Shown piece after piece: positions 29,140 through 39,900 of a stretch of DNA of 64,000 nucleotides. The position numbers and the translations under genes were made by a program. Every line of letters starts with the position of its first letter. Within the stretch, counting starts at the first letter, position 1. The stretch is from Nitrosomonas communis (GTDB taxonomy: Bacteria > Pseudomonadota > Gammaproteobacteria > Burkholderiales > Nitrosomonadaceae): NCBI RefSeq assembly GCF_001007935.1, contig NZ_CP011451.1, forward strand, positions 186,001 through 250,000. The letters run 5' to 3'. The notes under the pieces are model-generated. The model had not been told where the DNA came from. It saw only the letters and a program-made list of their open reading frames with translations, and did no database searches.

Positions 29140-29933
29140 TCAATCAGAACAGTAAAACACTCCTTGAAGTACGTGGCTTACATGCTAATGTAAATGGTAT
29201 TGAGATACTGAAAGGCGTTGATCTGACGGTCAAGAGTGGAGAAGTTCATGCCATCATGGGACTCAATGGATCTGGTAAAAGTACTTTTGCTAAAATTCTT
29301 GCTGGCCACCCTGCTTACGAGGTCACTGCCGGAACGATTATCTTCAACGATCAAAATCTTTTTGATCTTGAACCTGAAGAACGTGCTCGTGCCGGTGTAT
29401 TTCTTGCATTTCAATATCCGATCGAAATACCAGGCGTCGCTAATAATCAATTCTTGCGGTTAGCATACAACACAGTTCAGTCCCAGCATGGCAAAGAAGA
29501 ACTTGACCCGCTTGAATTTGATGATTTTGTACGCGAAAAAATGAAATTACTCGAAATGAGTCCAGATTTCCTGGATCGGAGCGTCAATGAAGGATTCTCA
29601 GGTGGAGAAAAGAAACGTAATGAGATTTTACAAATGGCATTACTTGAGCCAAAACTCGCCATTCTGGATGAAACAGATTCAGGGCTCGACATTGATGCGC
29701 TCAGGATTGTAGCTAATGGTGTAAATCAGCTTACCAATAAAGATAATGCTACTATTTTGGTGACGCATTACCAACGCTTGCTTGATTATATCGTGCCTGA
29801 TTATGTTCATGTGATGGAAGCTGGACGAATCATCAAAACAAGCGGTAAAGAGCTTGCCAAGGAACTGGAAGCTCATGGTTATGATTGGATCAATACCGAT
29901 GACCGTGGTAACACCGCTGGAGTACGGCCATGA
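29136..29933 (+). CDS. sufC: Fe-S assembly ATPase SufC
   Basis: The 265-residue ABC-type ATPase has Walker [13 protein letters not shown], the signature [11 protein letters not shown], Walker [13 protein letters not shown] and an H-loop in VTHYQRLL. It powers conformational change of SufBD. Overlaps of 4 bases with sufB and with sufD indicate coupled translation. Confidence 0.97.
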   Translation: MINQNSKTLLEVRGLHANVNGIEILKGVDLTVKSGEVHAIMGLNGSGKSTFAKILAGHPAYEVTAGTIIFNDQNLFDLEPEERARAGVFLAFQYPIEIPGVANNQFLRLAYNTVQSQHGKEELDPLEFDDFVREKMKLLEMSPDFLDRSVNEGFSGGEKKRNEILQMALLEPKLAILDETDSGLDIDALRIVANGVNQLTNKDNATILVTHYQRLLDYIVPDYVHVMEAGRIIKTSGKELAKELEAHGYDWINTDDRGNTAGVRP

Positions 29934-31225
29934 GTACAGCGACTAGCCCTAGCTACCTCGACCACCTTGTTCAGTCATGGCAGAAACCATCAACTTCATC
30001 GTGGCTTGATCAGCTTCGCGCAAACGCGATGGATAGTGCTGGTGCACTTAGGATACCGACAACTCAAGATGAAGAATGGCGTTTTACTGATATTTCGCCC
30101 CTTAGTCAGCTGCCTTATCCGGTAGCCCCGACAACATTCAAAATACAGCTCTCGGATATTAAACATTACTATCTCGAAGAAGCCAGCTGTCGGCTGGTAT
30201 TTGTAGATGGTCAATTTGTCCCCGAGTTATCACATATTGCTCATGATTCAGGTGCAATTATTGGCAATTTGTCATCGCTTCTTCCTACTCATGGGGATAC
30301 GATTGCTCGTTACCTTGGTAAGTTGGCAGAATTTAAGAATGATGTGTTCACGGCGTTAAATACTGCTTTTCTTCGGGATAGCGCCTGTATCATTATTCCG
30401 ACGAATAAGTCAGTAACAACGCCTATTCATTTGCTGTTCATATCCAGGCAAACTGAAGTTACCAGTTATCCTCGCTGTCTACTGATCGCCGAAGCGGGTA
30501 GTCATGCGACAATTATTGAGGATTATATTACTACTGAAGCAGCTTCTTATGTGACGAACTCAGTCGTTGAAATGAATCTTGCCGATAGTGCGCACATCAA
30601 TCATACTCGTGTTCAGCGGGATAACCAGCAGGCTTTCCATATTGGGAATTGTACGGTATCCCTTGCTCATGCAAGCCGGTACCATTCAGTCAGCATAACG
30701 TTAGGAGCCTCTATTTCCCGTTATAACCTGAATGTGATATTGTCAGGTGAAGGCGCTGAATGCGCTACAGATGGATTGATATTGATTTCTGAACGTCAGC
30801 TCGCCGATACTCATACATTTATCGATCATGCGAAACCGCATGGCAAGAGTCGGCAGCTCCATAAATGTATTGTTGATGGCATGGCACATGGGGTATTTAA
30901 TGGCAAAATCATGGTACGCCCGTATGCTCAGTTAACGGATTCAGCACAATTAAGCCGCAATCTTTTACTGACCAATAAAGCCCGTATTGATACCAAACCA
31001 CAACTTGAAATATTCGCTGATGATGTCAAATGCGCGCATGGCGCCACAGTAGGCCAACTCGATAAAGAAGAAATTTTCTACCTAAAGAGCCGCGGTCTGT
31101 CTGATTTGGCAGCACGTAATTTGCTAACCTATGCATTTGGTGGCGAAGTTATTGACCGTATTCCTATTTCTTCCCTTAAAAGGCAACTCGAAGAAGTCGT
31201 CCTTGCAAGAACACAGATATCTTGA
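29930..31225 (+). CDS. sufD: Fe-S assembly protein SufD
   Basis: The 431-residue protein is a SufB paralogue with the C-terminal segment [24 protein letters not shown], including the conserved Cys-Ala-His that SufD contributes to the SufB-SufD interface. The N-terminal [12 protein letters not shown] is also typical. It is part of the SufBC2D scaffold. Confidence 0.96.
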   Translation: MSTATSPSYLDHLVQSWQKPSTSSWLDQLRANAMDSAGALRIPTTQDEEWRFTDISPLSQLPYPVAPTTFKIQLSDIKHYYLEEASCRLVFVDGQFVPELSHIAHDSGAIIGNLSSLLPTHGDTIARYLGKLAEFKNDVFTALNTAFLRDSACIIIPTNKSVTTPIHLLFISRQTEVTSYPRCLLIAEAGSHATIIEDYITTEAASYVTNSVVEMNLADSAHINHTRVQRDNQQAFHIGNCTVSLAHASRYHSVSITLGASISRYNLNVILSGEGAECATDGLILISERQLADTHTFIDHAKPHGKSRQLHKCIVDGMAHGVFNGKIMVRPYAQLTDSAQLSRNLLLTNKARIDTKPQLEIFADDVKCAHGATVGQLDKEEIFYLKSRGLSDLAARNLLTYAFGGEVIDRIPISSLKRQLEEVVLARTQIS

Positions 31226-31228
31226 AAC

Positions 31229-32491
31229 ATGAAAATTGTTGATGCATTACTAGACATGAATACTTCCCCAACTTCAGAGTTGGCAGCACGATATCGTGCC
31301 GATTTTCCCATTCTCAATCTCAAAGTAAACGATAAACCACTTGTTTATCTGGATAACGCTGCATCAAGTCAAATGCCTCAATCAGTCATTGATCGTCTGA
31401 TACGGTATCAAACAACTCAGCATGCTAATATCCATCGGGCAGTGCACTACCTATCTGAGATAGCCACACGGGAATATGAAACGGCCCGACGCACCTTGCA
31501 GCATTTTATCAATGCACGTGAAGATAGAGAAATCATCTTTACCAGCGGTACAACAGATGCCATTAATCTAGTGATGCATGGTTATGGTCGCAAGTTTATT
31601 CAGAGTGGTGATGAAATTATTTTAACGAACCTAGAGCATCACTCAAACATTGTGCCATGGCAAATGCTGGCGGAAGAAAAAGGTGCAACCATTCGTGTCG
31701 TACCGATTAATGACGCGGGCGAGCTATTAGTTGATGAATATGAAAAGCTATTTAATCCTCGAACTCGCTTTGTTGCATTAACGCATGTATCGAATGCACT
31801 GGGCACCATCAATCCGATTAAAAGCATGATTGCTTTTGCCCACCAGCAAGGCGTACCGGTTTTGATCGATGGCGCACAAGCTGCTCCCCATATGAAAGTC
31901 GATGTGCAAGATCTGGATTGTGATTTCTATGCTTTTTCTGGTCACAAATTATGCGGCCCAACAGGAATAGGCATCCTCTATGGTAAAGCCAAGTTGCTGG
32001 AATCCATGCAGCCTTTCAAAGGAGGAGGTGATATGATTGCTTCGGTAACCTTTGAAAAAACGACCTACAACACCATTCCGTATAAATTTGAAGCAGGCAC
32101 TCCTCCTATTGCTGCTGCGATTGGCTTTGGTGCCGCAATAGAGTATTTATCGAAGATCGGGTTAGATGCAATTGCAGCTTATGAGCATGAACTGCTTAAT
32201 TACGCAACCGAACAGATCATAACTATACCCGGTGTCCACATTATAGGTAATACACGGACTAAAGTTGCTGTCTTGTCATTCATCATTGATGGCGTTCACC
32301 CTCATGATGTGGGAACACTGCTTAATCAAGAAGGAATCGCTGTACGCACGGGTCACCATTGCGCACAACCCATTATGCAGCGCTTCAAAATACCTGCTAC
32401 CTCACGCGCCTCCTTTGCGTTTTATAATACTAAGGCAGAAATTAATACTTTGGTAGAAGGTATTCATTCTATACAAAAGGTTTTCTCATAA
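31229..32491 (+). CDS. sufS: Cysteine desulfurase SufS
   Basis: The 420-residue class V PLP enzyme has the PLP lysine in FYAFSGHKLCGPTGIGIL and the active-site cysteine in VRTGHHCAQPIM, which is the group II (SufS) pattern. It mobilises sulfur from cysteine. A second ATG at 31256 is possible. It lies 3 bases behind sufD, and sufU follows with a one-base overlap. Confidence 0.96.
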   Translation: MKIVDALLDMNTSPTSELAARYRADFPILNLKVNDKPLVYLDNAASSQMPQSVIDRLIRYQTTQHANIHRAVHYLSEIATREYETARRTLQHFINAREDREIIFTSGTTDAINLVMHGYGRKFIQSGDEIILTNLEHHSNIVPWQMLAEEKGATIRVVPINDAGELLVDEYEKLFNPRTRFVALTHVSNALGTINPIKSMIAFAHQQGVPVLIDGAQAAPHMKVDVQDLDCDFYAFSGHKLCGPTGIGILYGKAKLLESMQPFKGGGDMIASVTFEKTTYNTIPYKFEAGTPPIAAAIGFGAAIEYLSKIGLDAIAAYEHELLNYATEQIITIPGVHIIGNTRTKVAVLSFIIDGVHPHDVGTLLNQEGIAVRTGHHCAQPIMQRFKIPATSRASFAFYNTKAEINTLVEGIHSIQKVFS

Positions 32492-32973
32492 TGAATTTAA
32501 AATCAATTTATCAGGAAGTGATCCTTGATCATAATCGCAAGCCCCGCAACTACGGTACGCTTGATAATGCAAATCACCATGCGGTAGGGCACAATCCTTT
32601 ATGCGGTGATCGCATTGATCTTGCGTTGCATGTGGAAGGAGAGCACATTGATCGTATTGCTTTTCATGGAGAATCATGCGCTATATGTAAAGCATCTGCT
32701 TCAATGATGACAGCGACTGTCAAAGGGAAATCACGGTCAGAAGCAGAAACTTTAATAACAGAATTTCGGGAAATGGCAGTGGGTAATCTTGATCTTTCGG
32801 GACCTCACCACCTTGGGAGACTAGCTGTTTTTGCTGGCGTACGTGATCTACCTACACGGGTCAAATGCGCAATTCTGCCTTGGCATACTTTGCAAGCTGC
32901 ATTGAATTCTAATGCTATCGTATCGACTGAAACAGCAGAAGATTCAATCCATGCTGCTAACAGTAAGGCCTAA
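32491..32973 (+). CDS. sufU: SufU-type sulfur acceptor (IscU-like)
   Basis: The 160-residue protein has the three conserved cysteines of the U family in NPLCGDRID, GESCAICKAS and RVKCAILPWHTL. The SufU-type insertion lies between the second and third Cys, and no IscU LPPVK HscA-binding motif is seen. SufU takes persulfide sulfur from SufS, replacing the SufE of E. coli. No sufE is present in the operon, consistent with that. Confidence 0.92.
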   Translation: MNLKSIYQEVILDHNRKPRNYGTLDNANHHAVGHNPLCGDRIDLALHVEGEHIDRIAFHGESCAICKASASMMTATVKGKSRSEAETLITEFREMAVGNLDLSGPHHLGRLAVFAGVRDLPTRVKCAILPWHTLQAALNSNAIVSTETAEDSIHAANSKA

Positions 32974-33027
32974 CCCCAAAAAACCAGATATCGCATAATA
33001 AAACACTACCAAAACAGTTAAAACAAA

Positions 33028-33588
33028 ATGCCAAAAATAGCTGAAATAGAAGGTACCCCTAACCCAAATGCTTTGAAGTTTGTTCTGAAAGAACCGCTTA
33101 CCTGGGGTATAAGTCATTCCTATGACAGCGCTGAGCAAGCAAAGGATGATCCATTGGCATCAGCTTTGTTCGATATAGATCATGTTACCAATGTCTTCTA
33201 TGTTGACCGCTGGATTACGATTACTCAAGATGGAGAAGCTGACTGGCAAGATCTTGCACGCGCTGTTGCTGATCCAATTAGGGCTGCACCAGCGGCTCAT
33301 GCGCAATCCGCTGAGACGGTAGCAACAGCCAATGAACTATTGACTAACTTGAGCCCTGAAGATCAGCAACGACTGGAGCGTATCAATATATTATTAGATG
33401 AGGAAGTACGTCCTTACTTACAAAATGATGGCGGTGATCTTCATATATTGAGCCTGGAAGAGAATATTCTGAAAATTCATTATCAAGGGGCATGTGGCAC
33501 TTGCCCTAGCTCGATTTCTGGAACGCTCAGAGGAATTGAGCGATTGTTAAAAACAATTGAGCCGGATATCGTGCTTGTTTCCGCTTGA
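33028..33588 (+). CDS. Nfu-type Fe-S carrier
   Basis: The 186-residue protein starts with the Nfu N-terminal domain (IEGTPNPNALKFVLKEPL) and ends with the NifU C-terminal domain carrying the CGTCPSS CxxC motif. Such Nfu proteins carry and deliver [4Fe-4S] clusters. It is 54 bases behind sufU and is probably the last gene of the suf transcript, followed by a palindromic element at 33601. Confidence 0.92.
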   Translation: MPKIAEIEGTPNPNALKFVLKEPLTWGISHSYDSAEQAKDDPLASALFDIDHVTNVFYVDRWITITQDGEADWQDLARAVADPIRAAPAAHAQSAETVATANELLTNLSPEDQQRLERINILLDEEVRPYLQNDGGDLHILSLEENILKIHYQGACGTCPSSISGTLRGIERLLKTIEPDIVLVSA

Positions 33589-33600
33589 GAAAATATAAGT

Positions 33601-33689
33601 AACGTGAGTTTTAAACATAAAGAAAACATAAGGATCATATCACAGCAGGCTTTCCCTGCCATGGTGTGATCCTTAGTCAAAGTCACGTT
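33601..33689. repeat. 89-bp palindromic element with IS982-like ends
   Basis: The left end AACGTGAGTTTTAAACATAA and the right end, read backwards as AACGTGACTTTGACTAAGG, both match the inverted end AACGTGAGTTCGACATAAG of the IS982-family element at 54403-55404. Inside is a strong hairpin with TAAGGATCA arms and a GCAGG/CCTGC tip. It begins 13 bases after the nfu stop and may serve as the terminator of the suf operon. It has no coding capacity: a MITE derived from IS982 is the best reading. Confidence 0.6.
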
Positions 33690-33837
33690 AAATCTATCGT
33701 CACCATCATGGTGTTGAACAAGCTAAGCTGCTCCAGTCTGCAAAATAATGCACTTAAAGCAACTCATCCTAACTCAAAAGGAATCAATAAATTAGTCTCT
33801 TAATACCTTGAAGGTGACTTAAAAGGATAAGCATCTT

Positions 33838-35223
33838 CTAGGCATTAACTGCTTTCACCATATCCTCTACCACTTTTTTGGCATCGCCAAACACCATCAT
33901 CGTCTTGTCCATATAGAACAAATCATTATCAAGGCCAGCGTAACCTGCAGCCATACTACGTTTTACGACTATTACGGTACGAGCCTTGTGTGACTCTAGA
34001 ATAGGCATACCATAGATGGGACTGCCCGGCACATTTGCGGCTGGATTGACCACGTCATTTGCCCCTAGTACCAGCACCACATCAGTATTAGGAAAATCAC
34101 TGTTGATCTCCTCCATCTCCAGAACTTGTTCATACGGTATTTCTGCCTCAGCAAGAAGTACATTCATATGCCCTGGCATACGGCCCGCAACGGGATGGAT
34201 AGCAAAACGAACATTTACGCCTTTTTCATGCAAAACTTCGGCAAGCTCATTGACTGCGTGTTGCGCACGAGCAACGGCCAGACCATACCCCGGAACAATA
34301 ATAACGCTATCAGCATTGCTCATCAGGAAGGCAGCATCCTCAGCACTTCCACTGCGATAGGTTTTCTGTGTTCCATCCGCGGCTCCTTGGCTGCCGCCCT
34401 CACTACCAAAGCCTCCCAGGATGACGGAAAGAAAAGGACGGTTCATGGCTTTGCACATAATATACGACAGAATTGCGCCAGAACTGCCTACCAACGAGCC
34501 AGCAATGATCAGCATCGGATTACCTAGCGAAAAGCCGATACCCGCCGCGGCCCAGCCTGAATAGGAATTCAGCATGGAAATGACCACCGGCATATCTGCT
34601 CCCCCAATAGGAATAATGATGAGGAATCCGAGTATGAAAGCAATCGCTGTCATGGTGATAAATGCTGGCCAGTTAGTCGTCTCACTGAAAAAGAACCATA
34701 AACCGAAGCCAATCATGACCAGGGCTAACGTCAGATTGATCATGTGTTGCCCAGTGAAAATAACTGGAGCGCCACTCATGCGGCCAGACAATTTAAGAAA
34801 AGCAATGACAGAGCCAGACCAGGTCATGGCACCGATAAACGTCCCCAAAAATAACTCCAGCTTGCTACCAGCTGGCAACATCTCAGGCAGGCCAAATGAA
34901 ACAGGATTATTAACAGCGGCAATAGCGATGAACACTGCGGCCAAACCTACCAGCGAGTGCATGAAAGCAACCAGTTCCGGCATTGCGGTCATCTGGACGC
35001 GCTGCGCTACGATAGAACCTATTATCGCTCCGATTGCGATACAACCGAGTATCAATGTCCAATTCTGGGTAATGGTCAAAGTAGTGCCAACGGCTATCGT
35101 CATCCCAACCATTCCAAACAAATTACCACGCCGGGCAGAAAGGGGGGAACTAAGCCCTTTCAGCGCCAGTATGAAAAAAATCGCTGCAACCAGATAAGCG
35201 AGAGCAATCAAATCAGCAGACAT
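33838..35223 (-). CDS. pntB: NAD(P) transhydrogenase subunit beta
   Basis: The 461-residue protein has an N-terminal region of about eight membrane helices and a C-terminal NADP-binding domain (domain III) with GYGLAVARAQH and GANDVVNPAA. With the two alpha parts it forms the proton-translocating transhydrogenase in the inner membrane, which drives NADPH formation from NADH. It follows the alpha-2 gene directly. Confidence 0.96.
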   Translation of the reverse strand: MSADLIALAYLVAAIFFILALKGLSSPLSARRGNLFGMVGMTIAVGTTLTITQNWTLILGCIAIGAIIGSIVAQRVQMTAMPELVAFMHSLVGLAAVFIAIAAVNNPVSFGLPEMLPAGSKLELFLGTFIGAMTWSGSVIAFLKLSGRMSGAPVIFTGQHMINLTLALVMIGFGLWFFFSETTNWPAFITMTAIAFILGFLIIIPIGGADMPVVISMLNSYSGWAAAGIGFSLGNPMLIIAGSLVGSSGAILSYIMCKAMNRPFLSVILGGFGSEGGSQGAADGTQKTYRSGSAEDAAFLMSNADSVIIVPGYGLAVARAQHAVNELAEVLHEKGVNVRFAIHPVAGRMPGHMNVLLAEAEIPYEQVLEMEEINSDFPNTDVVLVLGANDVVNPAANVPGSPIYGMPILESHKARTVIVVKRSMAAGYAGLDNDLFYMDKTMMVFGDAKKVVEDMVKAVNA

Positions 35224-35532
35224 TTAGGCGCTTCCTTTTTTATCTTTTTTTCTGAACATTTCCAGCATGCGTTGTGTGACAAGGAATCCACCAAATACAT
35301 TAATGGAGGCAAGAACGACAGCCGCCCCCCCCAGCCAGACCCCCCAGTCGGTTTCAGCAGGCCCTGCAGCCAGCATGGCGCCTACTAAAATAATACTAGA
35401 AATGGCATTAGTTACTGACATCAGCGGTGTATGTAACGCAGGGGTTACATTCCAGACCACGTGATAGCCAACAAAAACCGCCAACACGAATACCGTGAGA
35501 TGAATTATCGTTGGATCAATTTCACCGATCAT
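35224..35532 (-). CDS. pntAB: NAD(P) transhydrogenase subunit alpha part 2
   Basis: The 102-residue protein has three membrane helices ([33 protein letters not shown] and [18 protein letters not shown]) and matches the membrane part of PntA. A GAGGAG ribosome-binding site before the ATG at 35532 fixes the start; the frame is open up to 35583. It sits between pntAA and pntB, the split three-gene arrangement. Confidence 0.93.
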   Translation of the reverse strand: MIGEIDPTIIHLTVFVLAVFVGYHVVWNVTPALHTPLMSVTNAISSIILVGAMLAAGPAETDWGVWLGGAAVVLASINVFGGFLVTQRMLEMFRKKDKKGSA

Positions 35533-35604
35533 GTGTGCTCCTCTTGAATTCTTAACTTTTATTGATATTAAAGCGCGCATCAAAACAATAGATTACTCTT
35601 TGTC

Positions 35605-36732
35605 TCATGCTTTCTTGACAACCTGCCCCTCCGAACATACCAATGTTCCGGCAATAATCTCATCTTCTTGGTTAATTTTGAGCTCCCCGCTCTTGGCATC
35701 AAGCATTAAATTAAGAAAATTCATAAGATTACGTGCATAAAGCGCGCTTGCATCTGCGGCAACCAGACCCGGAAGATTCGCAATACCGATGAGATGAACA
35801 CCATGTTTTACCACAGTTTTATTCAGCTCTGATAAGGGGCAGTTTCCGCCTGCCTCCACCGCCATATCCACTATCACTGAACCAGGTTTCATCGCTTGAA
35901 CCGTTTCTTCTTTTATTAAAACTGGCGCTGGACGCCCGGGGATCAAAGCAGTCGTAATGATAATATCAGCCGCAACAGCTCTTTGATGAATTAATTCACC
36001 CTGCCGACGCTTGTAATCATCCGACATTTCAGTAGCATAGCCACCGGCTGTTTCAGCCTTCGCTTTTTCTTCGTCCGTTAACGGAACCTCAACAAATTTA
36101 GCACCCAAGCTTTCAACTTGTTCCTTAACTGCAGGACGCACATCAAAAGCTTCTACCACTGCTCCCAGCCGTTTAGCCGTGGCAATCGCCTGCAATCCGG
36201 CTACCCCTGCTCCTAATATTAATACTCTTGCTGCTTTCACGGTTCCTGCAGCTGTCATCAGCATAGGAAAAAATTTCTGATAAACATTGGCAGCGATAAT
36301 GACTGCTTTATATCCACCAATATTCGCCTGAGAAGACAGCACATCCATACTTTGTGCACGTGAAATACGCGGTAGTTTCTCCATGGCAAACGCAGTCAAG
36401 CCATGTTGAGCGAGCACCTCGATTCCTTCCACTTGATGGGGTGACAACAAACCAATCAGAATCGCATCCTTGCGCATTAGCGCCACTTCATCAGCTCCGG
36501 GGCCACGCACCTTCAGGATAATTTGTGATTGACCATATAATTGTGATACATCGTTAACGATCACTGCACCCGCTTCTTGGTAGGCAGCATCAGGAATACT
36601 TGCACCAGCACCTGCGCCAGATTGAACCAGAACAGTGTGAAAACCCTTGGCAGTATATTTTTTAACCGTCTCCGGCGTAGCTGCTACACGTGTTTCTCCC
36701 GCATTAATTTCTGCAGGTATGCCTATGTGCAT
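35605..36732 (-). CDS. pntAA: NAD(P) transhydrogenase subunit alpha part 1
   Basis: The 375-residue soluble NAD-binding subunit (domain I) resembles alanine dehydrogenase. Seen are HIGIPAEINAGETRVAATPETV, the Rossmann motif LILGAGVAGLQAIATAKRLGA and VDMAVEAGGNCPLSE. It leads the pntAA-AB-B group on the minus strand, 72 bases before the alpha-2 gene. Confidence 0.95.
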   Translation of the reverse strand: MHIGIPAEINAGETRVAATPETVKKYTAKGFHTVLVQSGAGAGASIPDAAYQEAGAVIVNDVSQLYGQSQIILKVRGPGADEVALMRKDAILIGLLSPHQVEGIEVLAQHGLTAFAMEKLPRISRAQSMDVLSSQANIGGYKAVIIAANVYQKFFPMLMTAAGTVKAARVLILGAGVAGLQAIATAKRLGAVVEAFDVRPAVKEQVESLGAKFVEVPLTDEEKAKAETAGGYATEMSDDYKRRQGELIHQRAVAADIIITTALIPGRPAPVLIKEETVQAMKPGSVIVDMAVEAGGNCPLSELNKTVVKHGVHLIGIANLPGLVAADASALYARNLMNFLNLMLDAKSGELKINQEDEIIAGTLVCSEGQVVKKA

Positions 36733-36947
36733 CGATTATCTCCCTTATCCTCTATTCAAACTTGAAAATACCAAATGCTTTGCATAACTTTTCTCGAATG
36801 CGAGATTATAAATGAATCTTGATGAATACATTGCTTTGATTGAAGCTTATACATAATTTATCTGTGAACCTATCTATACGTTAGAGCGTTATTGTCTTAT
36901 ATATTCAAAGGCAATAAACACCATGATAAGCTACGCCGCTTTTATTC

Positions 36948-39900
36948 TTAATTGAAATTTTTCAGGCAACGACCTAACCATTGACTGGTTAATTTTTCCT
37001 GTACGCTATTTTGGCGCAAGCGTGACGATAAACTACTAAAATCAACCCAATCTAATGGCTGATCTTGATTGAAACATGAAAAAACGTAAGTAATCTCACC
37101 CGTTTCAGGATCTTTATGCGGCTGCAAACATTGGGCACAAATTTCCTTCATCATACATTGCATCGGGGAATTGATAGAACCAATAGCAAAGTGATTTTTT
37201 TTCAAATAGGGCTGCAGCTGATGATGACGCGCATAACCCACCGCCGCCATCATTCGATCAGAACCAATCGCAATGATACGATCAGCATCTGCCAGGGATA
37301 TAGGCTGTGCACCGAGTGCACCGCTGCCATAAGCTACCATTGCCTGCACAATATTGCCAACGAAATTAAAATCACCTGGCCTGGAAGGTGCAAATCCAGG
37401 CGCTTCATCACAACACCACACAATAGTGTCTGCCGCGGCCTCAATTTCAGCCACTTTATAACGATCAACCAGTTTTTTGTAGCCAGCAAAATACAAAACC
37501 CGGCATCCTGCAGCACGTGCAGCAGCGCCAATAGAGAATAACACCGCATTGCCAAGTCCTCCTCCCACTAGGACGAGTGTCTCATTTGGCAGAATTTCGG
37601 TAGGCGTACCTGTAGGTCCCATCAGCACAACCGGTTCGCCTGGCTTAAGCAAAGTAAACAAATTCGCTGACCCCCCCATTTCGAGCGCAATCAGAGAAAT
37701 AAGCCCACTCGAAAAATCTACCGATGCTCCTGTCAATGCGATGCCCTCCATCGCTAGTCGGGTGTTTTCTATCATAGGAGCCAATGTCACAAAATTCTGG
37801 AAGCGGAAAAATTGCCCGGGATGAAAATGTCTTGCTGCCATAGGTGCGCGCACGACCACTTCGATAATATTAGGTGTCAGCCTTTCCACTTTATGTACGG
37901 TCGGTCTCAATTGATGATTCATTTCAGCAAAAAACTGAGCATTCAATTGAGCCGAAGCCGGCGTAACACGTTCAAGCACGCGACTGACAATGGGATAACC
38001 TTGTTTGGCGCTTGACATGGCTTTAACTACATTACCTGAATAAGACGGGTGCAAATCACCAAAGAAACTGATAAAACGCCCATCATCACAGTGGCTCAGC
38101 AAGACCGCTGGTGCCTCTGGCTTAGGATTACCCCTTGTCAAGCTAACTGAATTCCCCTGATCATCGCAAGCTGCAAAATAGCGTTCATTCAATTTGAAAT
38201 ACTTCTCATCTTCTCTGGCAAGGACGGTATTCGGCTGGGTACCAGCGGCGACCAGAATGGCACGGGCGGGCAAATCAACTTCCTTGATTTTTTGCCATTG
38301 TCCTGCCTCATTTACTGTTTGAGCAGAAAATCTAATCGACTGGGTATGCTCCCATTGATCGACATCAACTCGCAACGGCGTCAGTCCTTCAGCAAACCAA
38401 ATCCCTTCCTCCATTGCTTTCTCAACCTCTTCATGATTCAGCGTATAAGAAGGGCTGTCAATTAATCGCTTACGATACGCAATGGTAGCCCCGCCCCATG
38501 ATTGCAATAGCTTCAGAATATCCGGTGCTCGCTCTTCCTTAGTTGCCTGTGCACGCTCGGCACGAATCGCTCGTGCGTGTGCCAAGAACTCCTCAGCAAT
38601 TTGCCGCTCTTCTTCATCCCAGCGATTGCGAACGGCAGTTTCTCCCTGTTCTGAAGCAAGTAACTCATAACGCTGTAAAAATTTCTCAACCTGGACCGGA
38701 TAGTAAGCCAAAGCTTCCGTAGCCGCATCGATCGCAGTAAGCCCGCCACCAATCACTACAACAGGCAAGCGCAACTGCACGTTAGCGATAGAATCAGCCT
38801 GTGCTGCACCGGATAGCTGAAGTGCCATTAGAAAATCGGAAGCTGCGCGCACACCACGTGCCAAGCCATTGGGTAAATCAAGAATAGTTGGACGCCCAGC
38901 GCCTGCGGCAAGCGCGATATGATCAAAACCCAAAGCCAGCGCATCATCTACTGTCATAGTACCGCCAAAGCGTACCCCACCATAAAGCGCAAATTCTGGC
39001 CGTCGCTCCAGTAAGAGACGAATTAATTGAAGAAAATTCTTATCCCAGCGCACGGTGATACCGTATTCGGCCACTCCACCAAAACCACCTGGGATACGTT
39101 CATTCAAATCGACACGGAGCATATTGGTATCATAAATAGCATTAAAGGATATACGCTCTCCATGCAGACCGACTCCGGAAATCTCTGCCGGTAATGGCTC
39201 AATCTTGAGACCATCTACTCCCACTACGGTATGACCATCGTTCATCAAATGGTGTGCCAGAGTATAGCCAGCAGGCCCCATTCCCACCACCAGAACTTTC
39301 TTACCGGTAGCTGGTCTGGGTAGCGGCCTGCGTAAATTAAGGGGATTCCAGCGCGTAAGCAAGCTGTATATCTCAAATCCCCACGGTAATTCGAGCACAT
39401 CTTTAAGGGTGCGCGTCTCTGCTTGCGGAATATCTACCGGATCCTGTTTCTGATAAATGCAGGATTTCATGCAGTCATTACAAATACGATGCCCCGTGCC
39501 TGCGCACATTGGGTTGTCCAGTACAATCATGGCTAAGCTGCCAATCGCCACTCCCTGCGACTTGAGTTTATGGAATTCCGAAATCCGCTCTTCCAAGGGG
39601 CAGCCCGTGAGTAATGCTCCTAACTCACTTTTCTTGAAAGCAGCGGGTTCTTCGGCACTTTTAGGTTTGACTTTGAATCCTTTTGAGCAGGAATCCTTAC
39701 CTTGTTCATGACACCAGATACAATAATTGGTCTCATCCAAAGCGCCCACCAGGTCGGTACCGTTATCAGTCAGAGAAAATCCTTCACGCTGACGAAGATG
39801 CTCAAGACGGTGGACAGTATAACCGGCATGATCATCGGTTACCATTGACAACAAGTGCAGATAATCGAGTTTTTCTGGAGATTTGAATAACACGCCTTGC

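Noticed and set aside
34574..35197. 207-codon frame opposite pntB
   Set aside because: Shadow of the membrane-helix codons of pntB; composition is typical for antisense of hydrophobic segments.
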